A stretch of DNA of 64,000 nt from contig OZ218961.1 in the NCBI GenBank assembly GCA_965112735.1, positions 682,001-746,000 on the forward strand. Direction: 5' to 3'. Numbering within the stretch: position 1 is the stretch's first letter; each line of letters starts with the position of its first letter. The notes under the pieces were generated by a model, which worked only from the letters and a program-made list of their open reading frames with translations, did not search any database and was not told the DNA's origin. A program made the translations under genes and the position numbers. Positions 10,301 through 63,538 of the stretch are shown here, piece by piece. Source of the stretch: Phaeosaccion multiseriatum. Taxonomy: Eukaryota > Ochrophyta, other classes.

Positions 10301-11809
10301 GATACACACACAAACGCACTCACACACACACGCACCTGCACGTGAACCCTGAAGGTCCTGGGCAGGCCCAAATGTTCCGCGGTGCGCACCACAGCGGCGA
10401 AGGCTCCGGCGGCGGTGGCGACGTTAGTGTCGATTGGAGAGCCGATGCCTGCGAGGACATAGGGAGACATGTCATCGAGAGCCACCATGTCCTGAGGGAG
10501 TTGGTGATACAGAGGGAGGGGGAGGGGGGGGGGGGGGGCAAGAGAGGGGAGGGGAGTGGAGGGTTGGAAATGGGAGAGGCGGGTTGGTGTAGGTAAGATT
10601 ACATGAAGAGAAGGGGTGGGATGGGGAAAGTGCGTGAGGAGGTATGCGCAGGAAGGTGTCGGTGGCTGCACTGAGAGAGAAAGAGAGAGAGATACACCCC
10701 CCAGAAGGAGCTGAGGAGGAGGAGGAGGAGTGGAGGGCATGGCTGCGCTGGCTGGAGGAGCGGCTACAGAGAAACGGTGGGGCTGCTGATGCGATGTGGT
10801 GAGAGAGGGACGAGATGGCGGTATATGGTGCTCTGGGGCCTTGGTGCAATACACGTAATACACAAAAGACATGTTCCTTCGATAGTCACGTGGCAGGCAG
10901 CCTCGACGCTGCCGCTGAAGCGCTCTCCCGTCTAACTCTATCCCTCCCTTCCTCCATCTACACCCCTGCCATACGCATCCATATATATATATATATCTTC
11001 CTCCCATCCCATTCCTTTCCCGCACCAACCTTGTGGGTGGTGTTCATGTCACACCCCGTATAAACGGAGCCCTTCATTGCTCCCAGCGAGTCGGCCACCT
11101 CCTTCATCAAGGTGTCTTTGCACAAATCAGGGATAGCTACGTCGCTATCAAACACGAGCTTGGCCCCTGTAAAGCCGGTGTTGTACATTCCGTGTTTGGC
11201 GGACATGGCCTCAGTCAGGGCCACGGCTTCGTCCTGGGCGGCATCGGGGGAGTCGTAGGTGCCGATGCGCAGGCCACCGTTACCAGGTAGCTCGGGAGTG
11301 GCACCGGAGTCAAAGCCCATGTACAGTGTGCCCTCGGAGAGTTTTTGCTCGCGTACGTGGGTGTGGTCGTTGATGCGGTTAATCGTGGCGGCGGCCCCTA
11401 CCGACCCTGCGCCCGCCACCTCCTTGCTGCTGTAGCTGCTGCTCTCGATCGTGCCGGCAGCCGTGCTGTGGTGCTTGAGGTGCTTGCTGGTGGCGGTGGT
11501 GGCTCGGTTGGTGCTGGGGATTTTGAAGGCCGTGGACGATTGCGATCGTCGACCCGGCACCTGTGCGGCCTTCCGCTGCTGTTGACGGACCTTCTGGTGC
11601 ATGCGCTGCTCCTCACAAGCGCGGGAGAGAGTGACCGTGGACAGAGTACTTCGGCATCTCCTGCTGCCGCGGCCGACGGACGCAGCACCGGAGATAGTGC
11701 AACCGCTGACACTTCGTGTGGCCACGGCGGGTAAGTTTCCTCCAGACGCCAAAGCTGCCGCCACGGCCCGCCTCGTGCCCCCCTTCGCACCTGACCCGAC
11801 TCGCATCAT
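3864..11809 (-). CDS. Trifunctional fusion: amino-acid dehydrogenase / sarcosine-oxidase-like / SABATH methyltransferase
   Basis: Twelve minus-strand exons join with consistent GT-AG sites and phases: 11030-11809, 10336-10491, 9837-10116, 9293-9429, 7953-8841, 7568-7688, 7117-7231, 6480-6794, 6021-6173, 5535-5762, 5059-5169 and 3864-4733. The total is 4155 nt, or 1384 residues. The first in-frame ATG is at 11809; the open frame extends upstream only to non-ATG codons. The Arg/Ser/Ala-rich first 60 residues have almost no acidic residues and look like a mitochondrial presequence. The domains in order are a Glu/Leu/Phe/Val dehydrogenase (about 190-483), a Ser/Asn linker, a DAO/sarcosine oxidase-type FAD enzyme (about 600-1001) and a SABATH methyltransferase (about 1008-1384). 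Exon 7953-8841 contains the first junction and exon 5535-5762 the second, so the fusion does not rest on predicted splicing. The joint pathway is unknown. Turnover or synthesis of an N-methyl or carboxymethyl amino acid is an inference. Confidence 0.88.
5690..8440 (-). other. Domain 2: sarcosine/N-methyl-amino-acid oxidase-like FAD enzyme
   Basis: The Rossmann motif GAGMAG is at residues 606-611, with Glu631 at the end of strand 2, as expected for FAD binding. GTSRMFR (Arg651) matches the conserved RxxRxxY segment that holds substrate carboxylate in monomeric sarcosine oxidase. Later matches are CPGAWGNDLL, YGFP, GKVGADF, VLDTLPDHPNV and FKFAPMLG, then the terminal MAITRPG. The expected reaction is O2-dependent oxidation of a secondary amine to an imine, releasing H2O2. 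Two departures stand out. The Cys that covalently binds FAD in sarcosine oxidase aligns with Ser937 (SPYAMTKD), and the active-site His of GHGFKF is Arg967 (GRAFKF). The Lys of that motif (970) is kept. FAD is therefore probably non-covalent and the substrate may differ. A Ser-rich insertion lies between YGFPVDKK and VVGKVG. Confidence 0.82.
6174..6479 (-). other. Intron with decayed copies of the adjoining exon edge
   Basis: The intron lies between fusion-gene exons 8 and 9. At about 6263-6325 it repeats the first 45 or so bases of exon 9, including its acceptor boundary (compare 6129-6180). Then GGACACCTATGTCCACCG and near-copies follow up to about 6358. Several TACGTAAGG-type words make up the rest. 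Confidence 0.7.
8746..11809 (-). other. Domain 1: Leu/Phe/Val-type amino-acid dehydrogenase
   Basis: This part covers exons 1-4 and the start of exon 5. Numbered from the ATG at 11809, GNGGLR (about 177-182) opens the substrate-binding domain. Lys205 (AMSAKHG) and Lys217 (GFTGAK) correspond to the two active-site lysines of leucine dehydrogenase. Asp254 in YTGCDMNT matches the catalytic Asp of TGPD. The coenzyme domain has GTGNVG at 313-318, with an Asp at the end of the next strand (YTSDI), which usually means NAD preference. Further matches are ITKDVV, AGAANVPF and KGIIIVPDHVASAGA. The reaction expected for the family is reversible NAD-dependent oxidative deamination of an aliphatic or aromatic L-amino acid. 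The side-chain specificity is not visible. The N-terminal lobe is shorter than in bacterial enzymes and is preceded by about 150 low-complexity residues. Confidence 0.85.
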
Positions 11810-13887
11810 CCTTGCCGAGCTAATGAACGGATCACTTTTCTTTGGCAGTGACGCCCACAAGTTTTTGGAGGTACCTTCCTTCCTCTCACTTCCCGTGTTC
11901 CCAGGCCGCACAGCCGCGAAAAAAAATCTGTCCAACTCGGGATTTTCCCAGCCAAACTTAGGCGCTCCTGGTCACGTAGTAGCGCAGGGAACCCTTCTAT
12001 CGAGTATCGTTGGCCGTGGATTTTTTTGCGTGCTGTGCTCGTCGTGAATTCAGCTAGCGTTTGTGTGTGATCGACGGAATCACGATACAACCGCAGGGGT
12101 CGTGATGCGTCCCTTACGTAAGGCCTGCAAAGACCCGCTCTTTGCAAAATAATGAAATACTACAGCGGCGAGAGAAGGAGGGGAGAACGAGGAAGAGGAG
12201 AAGGGATGGAGACAAGAGGGCACGGCAAGAGAACGAGGGCAGACAAGAGGACACAACAGAGAACGAGGGAAGAGAAGATTACACAGCAGATAACAGACAG
12301 AAGAGGACAGCAGAGAACGAGGCCAGAGAGGAGCAGGACACGGCAGAGAACGAGCGAGGGCAGAGAAGAGGACACAACAGAGAAAGAGGGAAGAGGAGAT
12401 TACACAGCAGATAACGAGGGCAGATAGGAAAACACAGCAGAGAACGAGGGCAGAGAAGAGGGCGCAGCAGCTGAGAAAGAGGGCAGAGAAGAGGACACAG
12501 CAGAGAACGAGGGCAGAGAAAAATAATGAGGGAGAGAAGAGGACACAGCAGAGAACACAGCAGGGAACGAGGGAAGAGAGATCACACAGCAGATAACGAG
12601 GGCAGAGAAGAGGACACAGCAGAGACCGAGGACAGAGAAGAGGACACACCAGAGAACGAGGGCAGATACGAGGAACACACAGCAGAGAACGAGGGCGAGA
12701 AGAGGGCACAGCAGGGAACGAGGGAAGAGAGATCACACAGCAGATAACGAGGGCAGAGAAGAGGGCACAACAGAGAAAGAGGGAAGAGGAGATTACACAG
12801 CAGATAACGAGGGCAGATAGGAAAACACAGCAGAGAACGAGGGCAGAGAAGAGGGCGCAGCAGCTGAGAAAGAGGGCAGAGAAGAGGACACAGCAGATAA
12901 CAGAGAGAAGAAGAAAACAGAGAACGAGGCCAGAGAGGAGCAGGACACGGCAGAGAACGAGCGAGGGCAGAGAAGAGGACACAGTAGATAACGGGGGTTA
13001 GAAGAGGAGAGGAGAGAAGGAGGGGGAGAAAGGGGAGAAGAGGGAAAGGAGGGAAGGAGGGAAGAGAGATCACACAGCAGAGAAAAGGAGGGAGAGGAGA
13101 GGGCACAACATAGAAAGAAGGAAGAGGAGATTACAAATTATTACAAAGATTACACAGCAGATAACGAGGGCAGATAGGAAAACACAGCAGAACGAGGGCA
13201 GAGAAGAGGGCGCAGCAGCTGAGAAAGAGGGCAGAGAAGAGGACACAGCAGAGAACGAGGGCAGAGAAGAGGACACAGCAGAGACCGAGGACAAGAAGAG
13301 GACACAGCAGAGAACGAGGGCAGAGAAAAGGGCACAACAGATAACGAGGGCAGAGAAGAGGAGACAGCAGAGAACGAGGGCGAGAAGAGGACACAGACTG
13401 GAGTCGAGAAGACATAGCAGAGAGGAAGAGAGGGAAAGGGAAATGAGAAGAGGATACGGTGCAGATTCACAGCGGAGGGAGTCTTGCGTGTATTGGAAAA
13501 GCCTTTAGTATCGAGCAAAGGCTTCTCCAGAAGGGAACATGAGTACGCATTCAAAGCGCGGTTCAGGTTCGGGATGTCATGCTCAACGGAATGAGCACGG
13601 GGTTCAGGAGAGCGGCATTTGTAAGTGTATGGGTCAGCACTTCGACATTGAGAATCGAGGAGATCTCTTTTGTGTGTTGAGGCAGGGACGGGTAGTAGCA
13701 GGGGTCGAGGCAAGGGTTGATAGGCACAGGGAAGGACTCAGCATCGGACATCACACCCACGTGTACTAAGGCAATCAATACACACCATTTACGCACATGA
13801 CACACATCTCTCTTTTATATCTGGGGGACGTGAGTGATTGAGTGGTAGACAGGTTGTGAGTGATTGAGTGGTAGGGTGAGGGTGAAG

Positions 13888-13921
<34 letters not shown>

Positions 13922-14488
13922 GAGGGTGAGGGTGGGCGAGGGTGAAAGGTAAGGGACACTAAATCAGACGTACGTAACACGGTGCGCAAGACAGTCGGTA
14001 AGCCAAAAAGATGCGTAAGGGCTCATATTTTAATTAATTAATTATACGTATGTACTTCTAGCACGGGCGGGGCGTGCAGATACACTACCAACAGGCTTAT
14101 ACCACCAACCCGCCAACTAGCTATACTGCTCGGTGCGTGTTTGCACTCACAGCAGCGCGACTCACGCCGCTAACAGATGGCAAGAACTTAGATAGGTATC
14201 CTACCCGTACCACCAACTGCTGCACCAAATTGGCAAGGGAGTTGAGGCTTCTCCAGGAGCATGGTGGTGAGAGAGGGCTTGACGAGAACGATGGAAGTAC
14301 GTCGTACCTCACAGTATTCATCACCAGGTGTATACCTTTACCACCACCACCACCAGCAGCAGCAGCAGCAGCAGCACCACCACCACTTCTCCACCTTATT
14401 TACTCGGTGTTGCTTTGTAGGGTGAGAACCACCCCCACCACCACCAGCACCATCCCCACCACCACCCCTTGTCTGTCCACTCCTGACG
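11810..14488. other. Intergenic region between two minus-strand genes
   Basis: Upstream of the fusion-gene ATG and downstream of the dynein stop. I found no conserved coding segment. About 12150-13440 is a long minisatellite, about 13851-13945 is a GGGTGA-type array, and 14025-14050 is an AT-rich TTAATTAATTAATTA run. The fusion-gene promoter should lie between about 11810 and 12150, and the dynein 3' UTR just below 14489. No TATA-like element was convincing. Confidence 0.6.
12150..13440. repeat. Minisatellite of about 30-bp purine-rich units
   Basis: Degenerate units of the form GAGAACGAGGGCAGAGAAGA followed by GGACACAGCA repeat for about 1.3 kb, with variant modules (GATTACACAGCAGATAAC, GCGCAGCAGCTGAGAAAGAG). 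Larger blocks recur: for example the segments at about 12370-12500 and 12780-12890 are nearly identical, indicating higher-order duplication. Open frames across it are repeat artefacts. Confidence 0.9.
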
Positions 14489-56775
<42,287 letters not shown>

Positions 56776-57318
56776 GGCGACCGACCACTCCTCCCCCCCC
56801 TTCTCCTATGCGCCGCCGCTGTCTCAGCTCAATAGTGCGTGCGCTACGGCTGTTTGCTCCTTGTGCCCCCCCTCTTCTTCCCCCAAGGAGCCTTCTGTCC
56901 TTCGTTCCGTCGCTCCCGCTCTCTTGGCGCCTGACTCTCGTCGGCTGGGGCGATCGCGCAACTCCTCTACCTCATGAAATGCCTCCCTTATTGTACGAAT
57001 CGGGTCTGTCTCCTTTATATCTCTCTTCCTGCTCCTCCTGATGTAACAGTCGTCCCAAGGGGGCCTTCTTGTCTAAAAGTAGCCGGTTTCAGTTTCCATT
57101 TTTGGCGCTTGATCGCTTGAGGCGAGGGGGCAAGATGCAAAGGCCCCAGGCAACGACGCTCCAGCAGCGTAAGGAGTGTGAAAGTTCCCCGGGAGCCAGT
57201 GGTTGGGTCTGGTGGTGCTTGCGTGGCCCTTCGCTGCTGTACGGAAGCTCGGAGGCTCGGCCTCAACCGTCCCCTCCTTCTCGTGCAATTTTCGTTCAAG
57301 AAACAAAAATCGAGAGGT
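56776..57318. promoter_or_regulatory. Divergent intergenic region, likely bidirectional promoter
   Basis: Only 543 bp separate the dynein ATG (minus) from the photolyase-TFIIS ATG (plus). It is free of microsatellites, unlike nearly every other non-coding stretch here, and contains pyrimidine-rich runs. No TATA box was evident. A frame open from 57178 starts with GTG and is not treated as coding. Confidence 0.5.
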
Positions 57319-60300
57319 ATGTCCTCCCCCACGAAGAGGGCGAAGGTGTTGGACAGCAGCAGTGACGAGGACGAGGACGGTAAGGGAGGGGCGGAAGCCG
57401 CAGGAGCAACAGCTACCCTGGTGGCGAAGTCGGGGCTTGAGTCTTCCTCTTCGGAGGACGAGGACGAGGAGGAGAACGTAGAAGCAGCAAAGAGTAATGA
57501 TTCAGAGTCAGACTCGGAGGAGGAAGGGCGAGGCCGAGGTGGCGAGACCAAGAGGACTAAGATCGCGGGGAACAAAAAGGGAGGAGGAGGCGCCAAGAGT
57601 GACGACCTTTACGACTCCGACTCCGACAGCAGCGTTGAGGGTGACTCGTTGCCCTCTCCCAAATGGTTCGATGCTCGGAGAGTACGTTGCCTCACTGCCG
57701 CTCGGCGACCCCTCTCTACCGGTACGTATCGCATACCTATTCACCCAACACGATGTGTCTCAACAGTATCCTTCGTGCTTGGTCGCGGCAGACACCCTCC
57801 ACCCACCCGCGGCCCCCTTCCTTCACCACTCGCTTCTAGCCACCAGACCAGATCTGAGCATGTTTCCTTACCGCACTCCACTTATGTTGCGCGTCTCATT
57901 GGGCTTGCATTGGTTTGGCTCGATACAGCTGTACCCCTTCAACGTTACTGCCCTGTGCTTTTCAACATGAATGCCCCCCCCCCCCCCCCCCTTGTCAACG
58001 AATAGCATCCTTACCAACGCGAATGCCCTCGTTACCCCCTCATCAGGCAAGAGCGTCGTGTACTGGATGCACCGCGAGCAGCGCTGCAGCGAGAACTGGG
58101 CCATGCTCTACGCCAAGCACCTCGCGGACGAGGCGGGGGTGCCCCTCAGGGTGGCCTTTTGGTGAGTGAGTGTGAGTGCGTGAGGCAGGGCCGGGCAAAG
58201 AGGCGGGGAGGGAGGGGTTGCGTGGAGCTGGGGAGAGGGCGGGGCACGCTGGCCCTCAGTTTCAGTTCCAGCTTGCCCTCAGTGTTTCAGAGGTTTGCGC
58301 TCAAGCCGCACCGCACGCGTGCACTCGCCTGTCGGCGTCTCTCGTCGCTGGCCTGTCTTTTCTTGTCTTGTTGGTAGCAGAGGGTCCTCCCATCTGGAGC
58401 TGCTACTGCTGACTCCACTTGTGTGCTGCATGCATTCCTTCCCTACTCCCTCTCTCTCTCTCTGCCTACCCCCCCCCCCTCTCTCTCTATCCAATACCCA
58501 ACCCACCCTCCACCAGCCTGCAGAACAAGCCGGAGCTGGGCACCCTCCGCCGCTCCGGCTTCATGCTCAAAGGCCTGGCTGAGGTGGAGGCCTCTCTGAG
58601 AGAGCTCCACATCCCCTTCCACTTGCTCACAGATGGCGCAGATGGCAGTGGCCCCCCGTCCACTGCCATCCCCTTGCTGGCAGCGGAGCACTCTGCGGTG
58701 GCTGTGGTGTGCGATATGAGCCCCCTCCGACAGGCTGTAGAAGGGGCACAGGCGGTGGCCGAGGCGCTCAACGCGCAAGGCAGGGACGTGCCGCTCCACC
58801 AGGTACGTAACAGGACAGTACGGTGCAGTACACGCGTTGGGTGTACACCTACTGGCGATGACGATTGTGGTGGTATCGATACTGTATTGTGTGGTCGATA
58901 TCGAAGGATCGAGGACGATGAGCAAACTGGTCTTGCAAACTGGTCTTGCATGTGGTAGGGGAAGGGCGACTCAGGGCCACTGACACACACACAATCTGTG
59001 AGGTGACGCTCCACTCCCTGGTAAAGAGTGAAAGGGCTCAGGGCCATACACACGCTCTGTGAGGTGACGCTCCAATGTACAGGGGGGAAAAGGCACCGCC
59101 CTCATCGTGTCATTACTATTCGTTCCTTGACTTACGTTCCTTTGACTTATGTGCGTTTGGGGCGTTTCCTTCTTCTGTACACACGTGGCAGGTGGACGCA
59201 CACAATGTGGTGCCTGTGTGGCAGGCGTCCAACAAGCGAGAGGTGGGGGCGAGGACCCTTCGGAAGAAGATCATGAGCCAAGACGACTTCTTCACTCCTT
59301 TCCCCGCCCTCACGGCCAATGACAAGGTCACTAATCTCAAGGCATTGACCAGCAGCAGCAACGTTAAGGAGGAGGAGGGGGGCGGCCCACAGTCCTTGAA
59401 GGACCTGCTGGTGGAGAAGGGGGTGGACTGGGCGGCCACATTGAAGGGGATGGACATTGACAGGAGTGTGGGCGAGGTGGATTGGCTGACCCCAGGGACG
59501 GCCGCAGGCAAGGAGCAAGTGGGCAAGTTCATCAAGGACGGTCGCCTCAAGGCCTACGGCAACTCCAGAAACGACCCCAATGTGCCTGCGCAGTCCGATC
59601 TGTCGCCCTACCTTAACTTCGGCCAGCTCAGCGCTCAGTGGGCGGCGCTGACTGTAAAGGAATGTGGCAAGTATCCAGAGAGCGTCAAGGTGAGAGGGAG
59701 AGGGAAGAAGTAGCCCAGTGGGTCTCCACTCCACTCCACTCGATGTTGGAAGTGTGGTGTATGCCAACAAGGCGCCCATCCGCTTACACACACACACACA
59801 CACACGCACACACACACACACTACCCACTCACACGTACACACACACGCACACACATACACACACTACCCACTCACACGTACACACACACGCGCGCGCACA
59901 CACACACACGCACGCAGGATTTTGTGGAGGAGAGCGTGGTCCGTCGCGAGCTGGCGGACAACTTCTGCTTCTACTGCGCTGAGTACGACTCACTCGACGC
60001 GGCTGCGGGCTGGGCCAGAGAGACGCTCAGCAACTGCGAGGGCGACGAGAGGGAGCACCTGTACTCGCTGAAGCAGCTCGAGCAAGCAGAGACGCATGAG
60101 GACCTGTGGAACGCCGTGAGTGAGGGGAGGGGTATTGGGCAGGGATGGGATGGCAGTGGATGGGGAGGGGTGAGGGGTACTGTATGGACTCACGGGCATC
60201 AATTTTAGACTTTTACCTAAGGGGTCCCTAAGACTTACGTAAGGGTGAGAGGGGGTAAGGGGCGGGGCTGGTCACCACATCGGGCAGGGCATACCGTTTT

Positions 60301-62228
60301 CCCATCACTCAGCTCGGAAAGTGATAAGGTGTCTCCTTCTCATCCCCTTCCTCCTCCTCCTCCTCCTCCTCCTCCTCCTCCTCCTCCTCCTCCTCCTCCT
60401 CCTCCTCTTCCTCCTCTTCCTCCTCCTCCTCCTCCTCCTCCTCCTCCTCATCCTCCTCCTCCTCCTCCTCATCCTCCTCCTCCTCCTCCTCCTCCTCCCC
60501 CTCCCCCTCCCCCTTCTCCCTCTGCTGCTGCTCCTCCTCAGGGTCAACTGCAGCTGGTGCGGCATGGCAAGATGCACGGGTGGGTGCGGATGTACTGGGC
60601 TAAAAAGATCTTGGAATGGACGCCCTCACCCGCGGAGGCGCTCCGAATAGGGCTCCTGCTAAACGACAAGTATGTAGGTGGGGGGGGGGCTTGGGATGGA
60701 CAGGGTGAGGGCAGAGGGAGAGAGGGGAAGAGACAGAGACAGAGGCGGGGGCTGGAGAGAGAGAGAGGCCCGTGAACTTAGATACTTGCGCTTTGAACCC
60801 TTTTTTCTGTAACACTCTCTCTCTCTCTCTCTCTCTCGCTCCCTCTCTCTCTCTTCCCCTCTCTTTTGTCTGCGTTCGCTTGGAAAGGTACTCACTGGAC
60901 GGTCAGGACCCGAACGGCTTCACTGGGCTTGGGTGGTCCATAATGGGCATCCACGACATGGGGTGGACACCGCGACCCATCTTTGGCAAGATCCGTTACA
61001 TGAACTACAAGAGCACAAAGACCAAGTTCGACATTCACGCCTATGTCAACAAATTCCCAGGGGCGGCAGACAAGGCTACCGCAGCAGGGGGTACACCGGC
61101 CAGACCGAAGGGAGAGAGGAAGAGCAAGGGGAAGGGAGGGAAGAAGGAGGCAGGGAAAGGGGGCGGCAAGGGAGGGAGTAAGGGGAATACTGCAGAGGAG
61201 GTGTTGGGCCTGAGGAAGCAGCTGGACAAGGCGATTGATGCAAAGGTATGTATGTATGTATGAATGCGATTTGTGTCATCTTACGTATGTAGGTATGTCA
61301 TCTTATGTGTTTGTTTTCCTACGGTGTAGAGAGGAGGGAGAGGGAGTGAGGCAAGGAGGGGGAAGCATGGGAGAGAGGGTGGCGGGTAGAGGGAGGGTGT
61401 ATGTGTGTGCGTATGTGTGCGTCTTTGTGGACAAGGGGCTTTATTGACTCGCGCCTTCCCTCCCTCCCTCCCCATCTCCCTCCCTACCTCCCTTCCTCCC
61501 TCCCTTTCTCCCTATTTCCCTCCCTCCCTCCCTCTCTATCTCTCTCCTCAGGACATGGGCCGCGTGGGTGACATCGTGTCCGCCCTGGGGAATGTTGGCA
61601 TGACCTTCGACCTGCTTAAGGCAACAAAGATCGGCCTCAGTGTCAACAAGGTATGTGTTATGTAAGGAATACGGAAGGGTACGTAAGGTGTACATATTTG
61701 GGACTATCGTCAGCAAATGCATATTCTCCATAAGGAACGCAGTGCTCGTTATCCTCTTGCCTCAACAGTATCTTCTTCTTCTTCTTCTTCTTCTTCTCCC
61801 CGTCCTCATTCTCCACTCACCCTGCACCTTGTCAATCAATCTATCATGTCAGGTGAAGAAGCTGGCGACCGGGGAGGTGAAAGCTCTCGCCAAGGACCTC
61901 ATTAAGAAGTGGAAGGCCGTCGCTGAGAAGGCCGGGCAGCAAGCCAAAGTAGCCACTCCTGGGATGGCCAAGGGGGGTCCTGCTGGTGCTTCTTCTTCTT
62001 CCTCGTCGGGGGCGGGAGGAGGAGGTGGTGGTGGTGGCAACGGGGGGGGGGGGGGGAAGGAAGGGGGGGGTGATGACGACAATGCTGACATTGACGAGTC
62101 TGTTGTTGCTGGGCCGAGAATGCGGATCATTGCTAAGCTGACTGAGGTACGTGCTTCCGAGAAGAAGGAAGGGGGGGGGGGGGGTCAGGAGCGAGAGGTC
62201 TCTCTGTCTGTCTGTCTGTCTGTCTCTC

Positions 62229-62283
<55 letters not shown>

Positions 62284-62328
62284 GTCTGTCTGTCTGTCTG
62301 CCTGTCTGTCTCTCTGTCTGTCTCTCTC

Positions 62329-62375
<47 letters not shown>

Positions 62376-62406
62376 ACCTGTCTGTCTGTCTGTCTGTCTG
62401 TCTGCC

Positions 62407-62443
<37 letters not shown>

Positions 62444-62466
62444 GCCTGTCTGTCTCTCTGTCTGTC

Positions 62467-62497
<31 letters not shown>

Positions 62498-62510
62498 GTC
62501 TGTCTGTCTA

Positions 62511-62575
<65 letters not shown>

Positions 62576-62620
62576 GTCTGTCTGTCTGTCTGCCTGTCTG
62601 TCTCTCTGTCTGTCTCTCTC

Positions 62621-62679
<59 letters not shown>

Positions 62680-62762
62680 ACCTGTCTGTCTGTCTGTCTG
62701 TCTGTCTGCCTGTCTGTCTGTCTCTCTGTCTGTCTGTCTGCCTGTCTGTCTCTCTGTCTGTC

Positions 62763-62833
<71 letters not shown>

Positions 62834-62952
62834 GTCTGTCTGTCTGTCTGTCTGTCTGCCTGTCTGTCTGTCTGTCTGTCTGTCTGCCTGTCTGTCTCTC
62901 TGTCTGTCTCTGTCTGTCTGTCTGTCTCTCTCTCTGTCTGTCTGTCTGTCTA

Positions 62953-63013
<61 letters not shown>

Positions 63014-63058
63014 GTCTGTCTGTCTGTCTGCCTGTCTGTCTCTCTGTCTGTCTCTCTC

Positions 63059-63141
<83 letters not shown>

Positions 63142-63144
63142 GCC

Positions 63145-63177
<33 letters not shown>

Positions 63178-63200
63178 GCCTGTCTGTCTCTCTGTCTGTC

Positions 63201-63263
<63 letters not shown>

Positions 63264-63390
63264 GTCTGTCTATCTGTCTGTCTATCTGTCTGTCTGTCTG
63301 TCTGTCTGCCTGTCTGTTTGTCTACCTGTCTGTCTACCTGTCTGTCTCTCTGTCTGTCTGTCTGTCTCTCTGTCTGTCTGTCTGTCTGTG

Positions 63391-63429
<39 letters not shown>

Positions 63430-63506
63430 GTTTTCTCTCTGTCTGTCTGTCTCTCTCTCTGTCTGTCTGTCTGCCTGTCTGTCTGTCTGTCTCTCTCTCT
63501 GTCTGC

Positions 63507-63538
<32 letters not shown>

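Noticed and set aside
3864-11809. Three separate adjacent genes instead of one fusion
   Set aside because: Both junctions lie in the interior of exons without stop codons, and neither downstream domain has a promoter-sized gap before it.
11810-11935. Upstream extension of the fusion protein
   Set aside because: The open frame up to 11935 begins with a TTG codon; the first ATG is 11809 and is followed by a presequence-like stretch. A 5' non-coding exon remains possible.
12080-13713. Leu/Ser/Cys-rich open frames on the minus strand
   Set aside because: Antisense translation of the 30-bp minisatellite; no conserved residues.
57178-57318. Longer N-terminus for the photolyase fusion
   Set aside because: The frame begins with GTG, not ATG, and the sequence shows no domain; ATG 57319 precedes a nuclear-signal-like segment.
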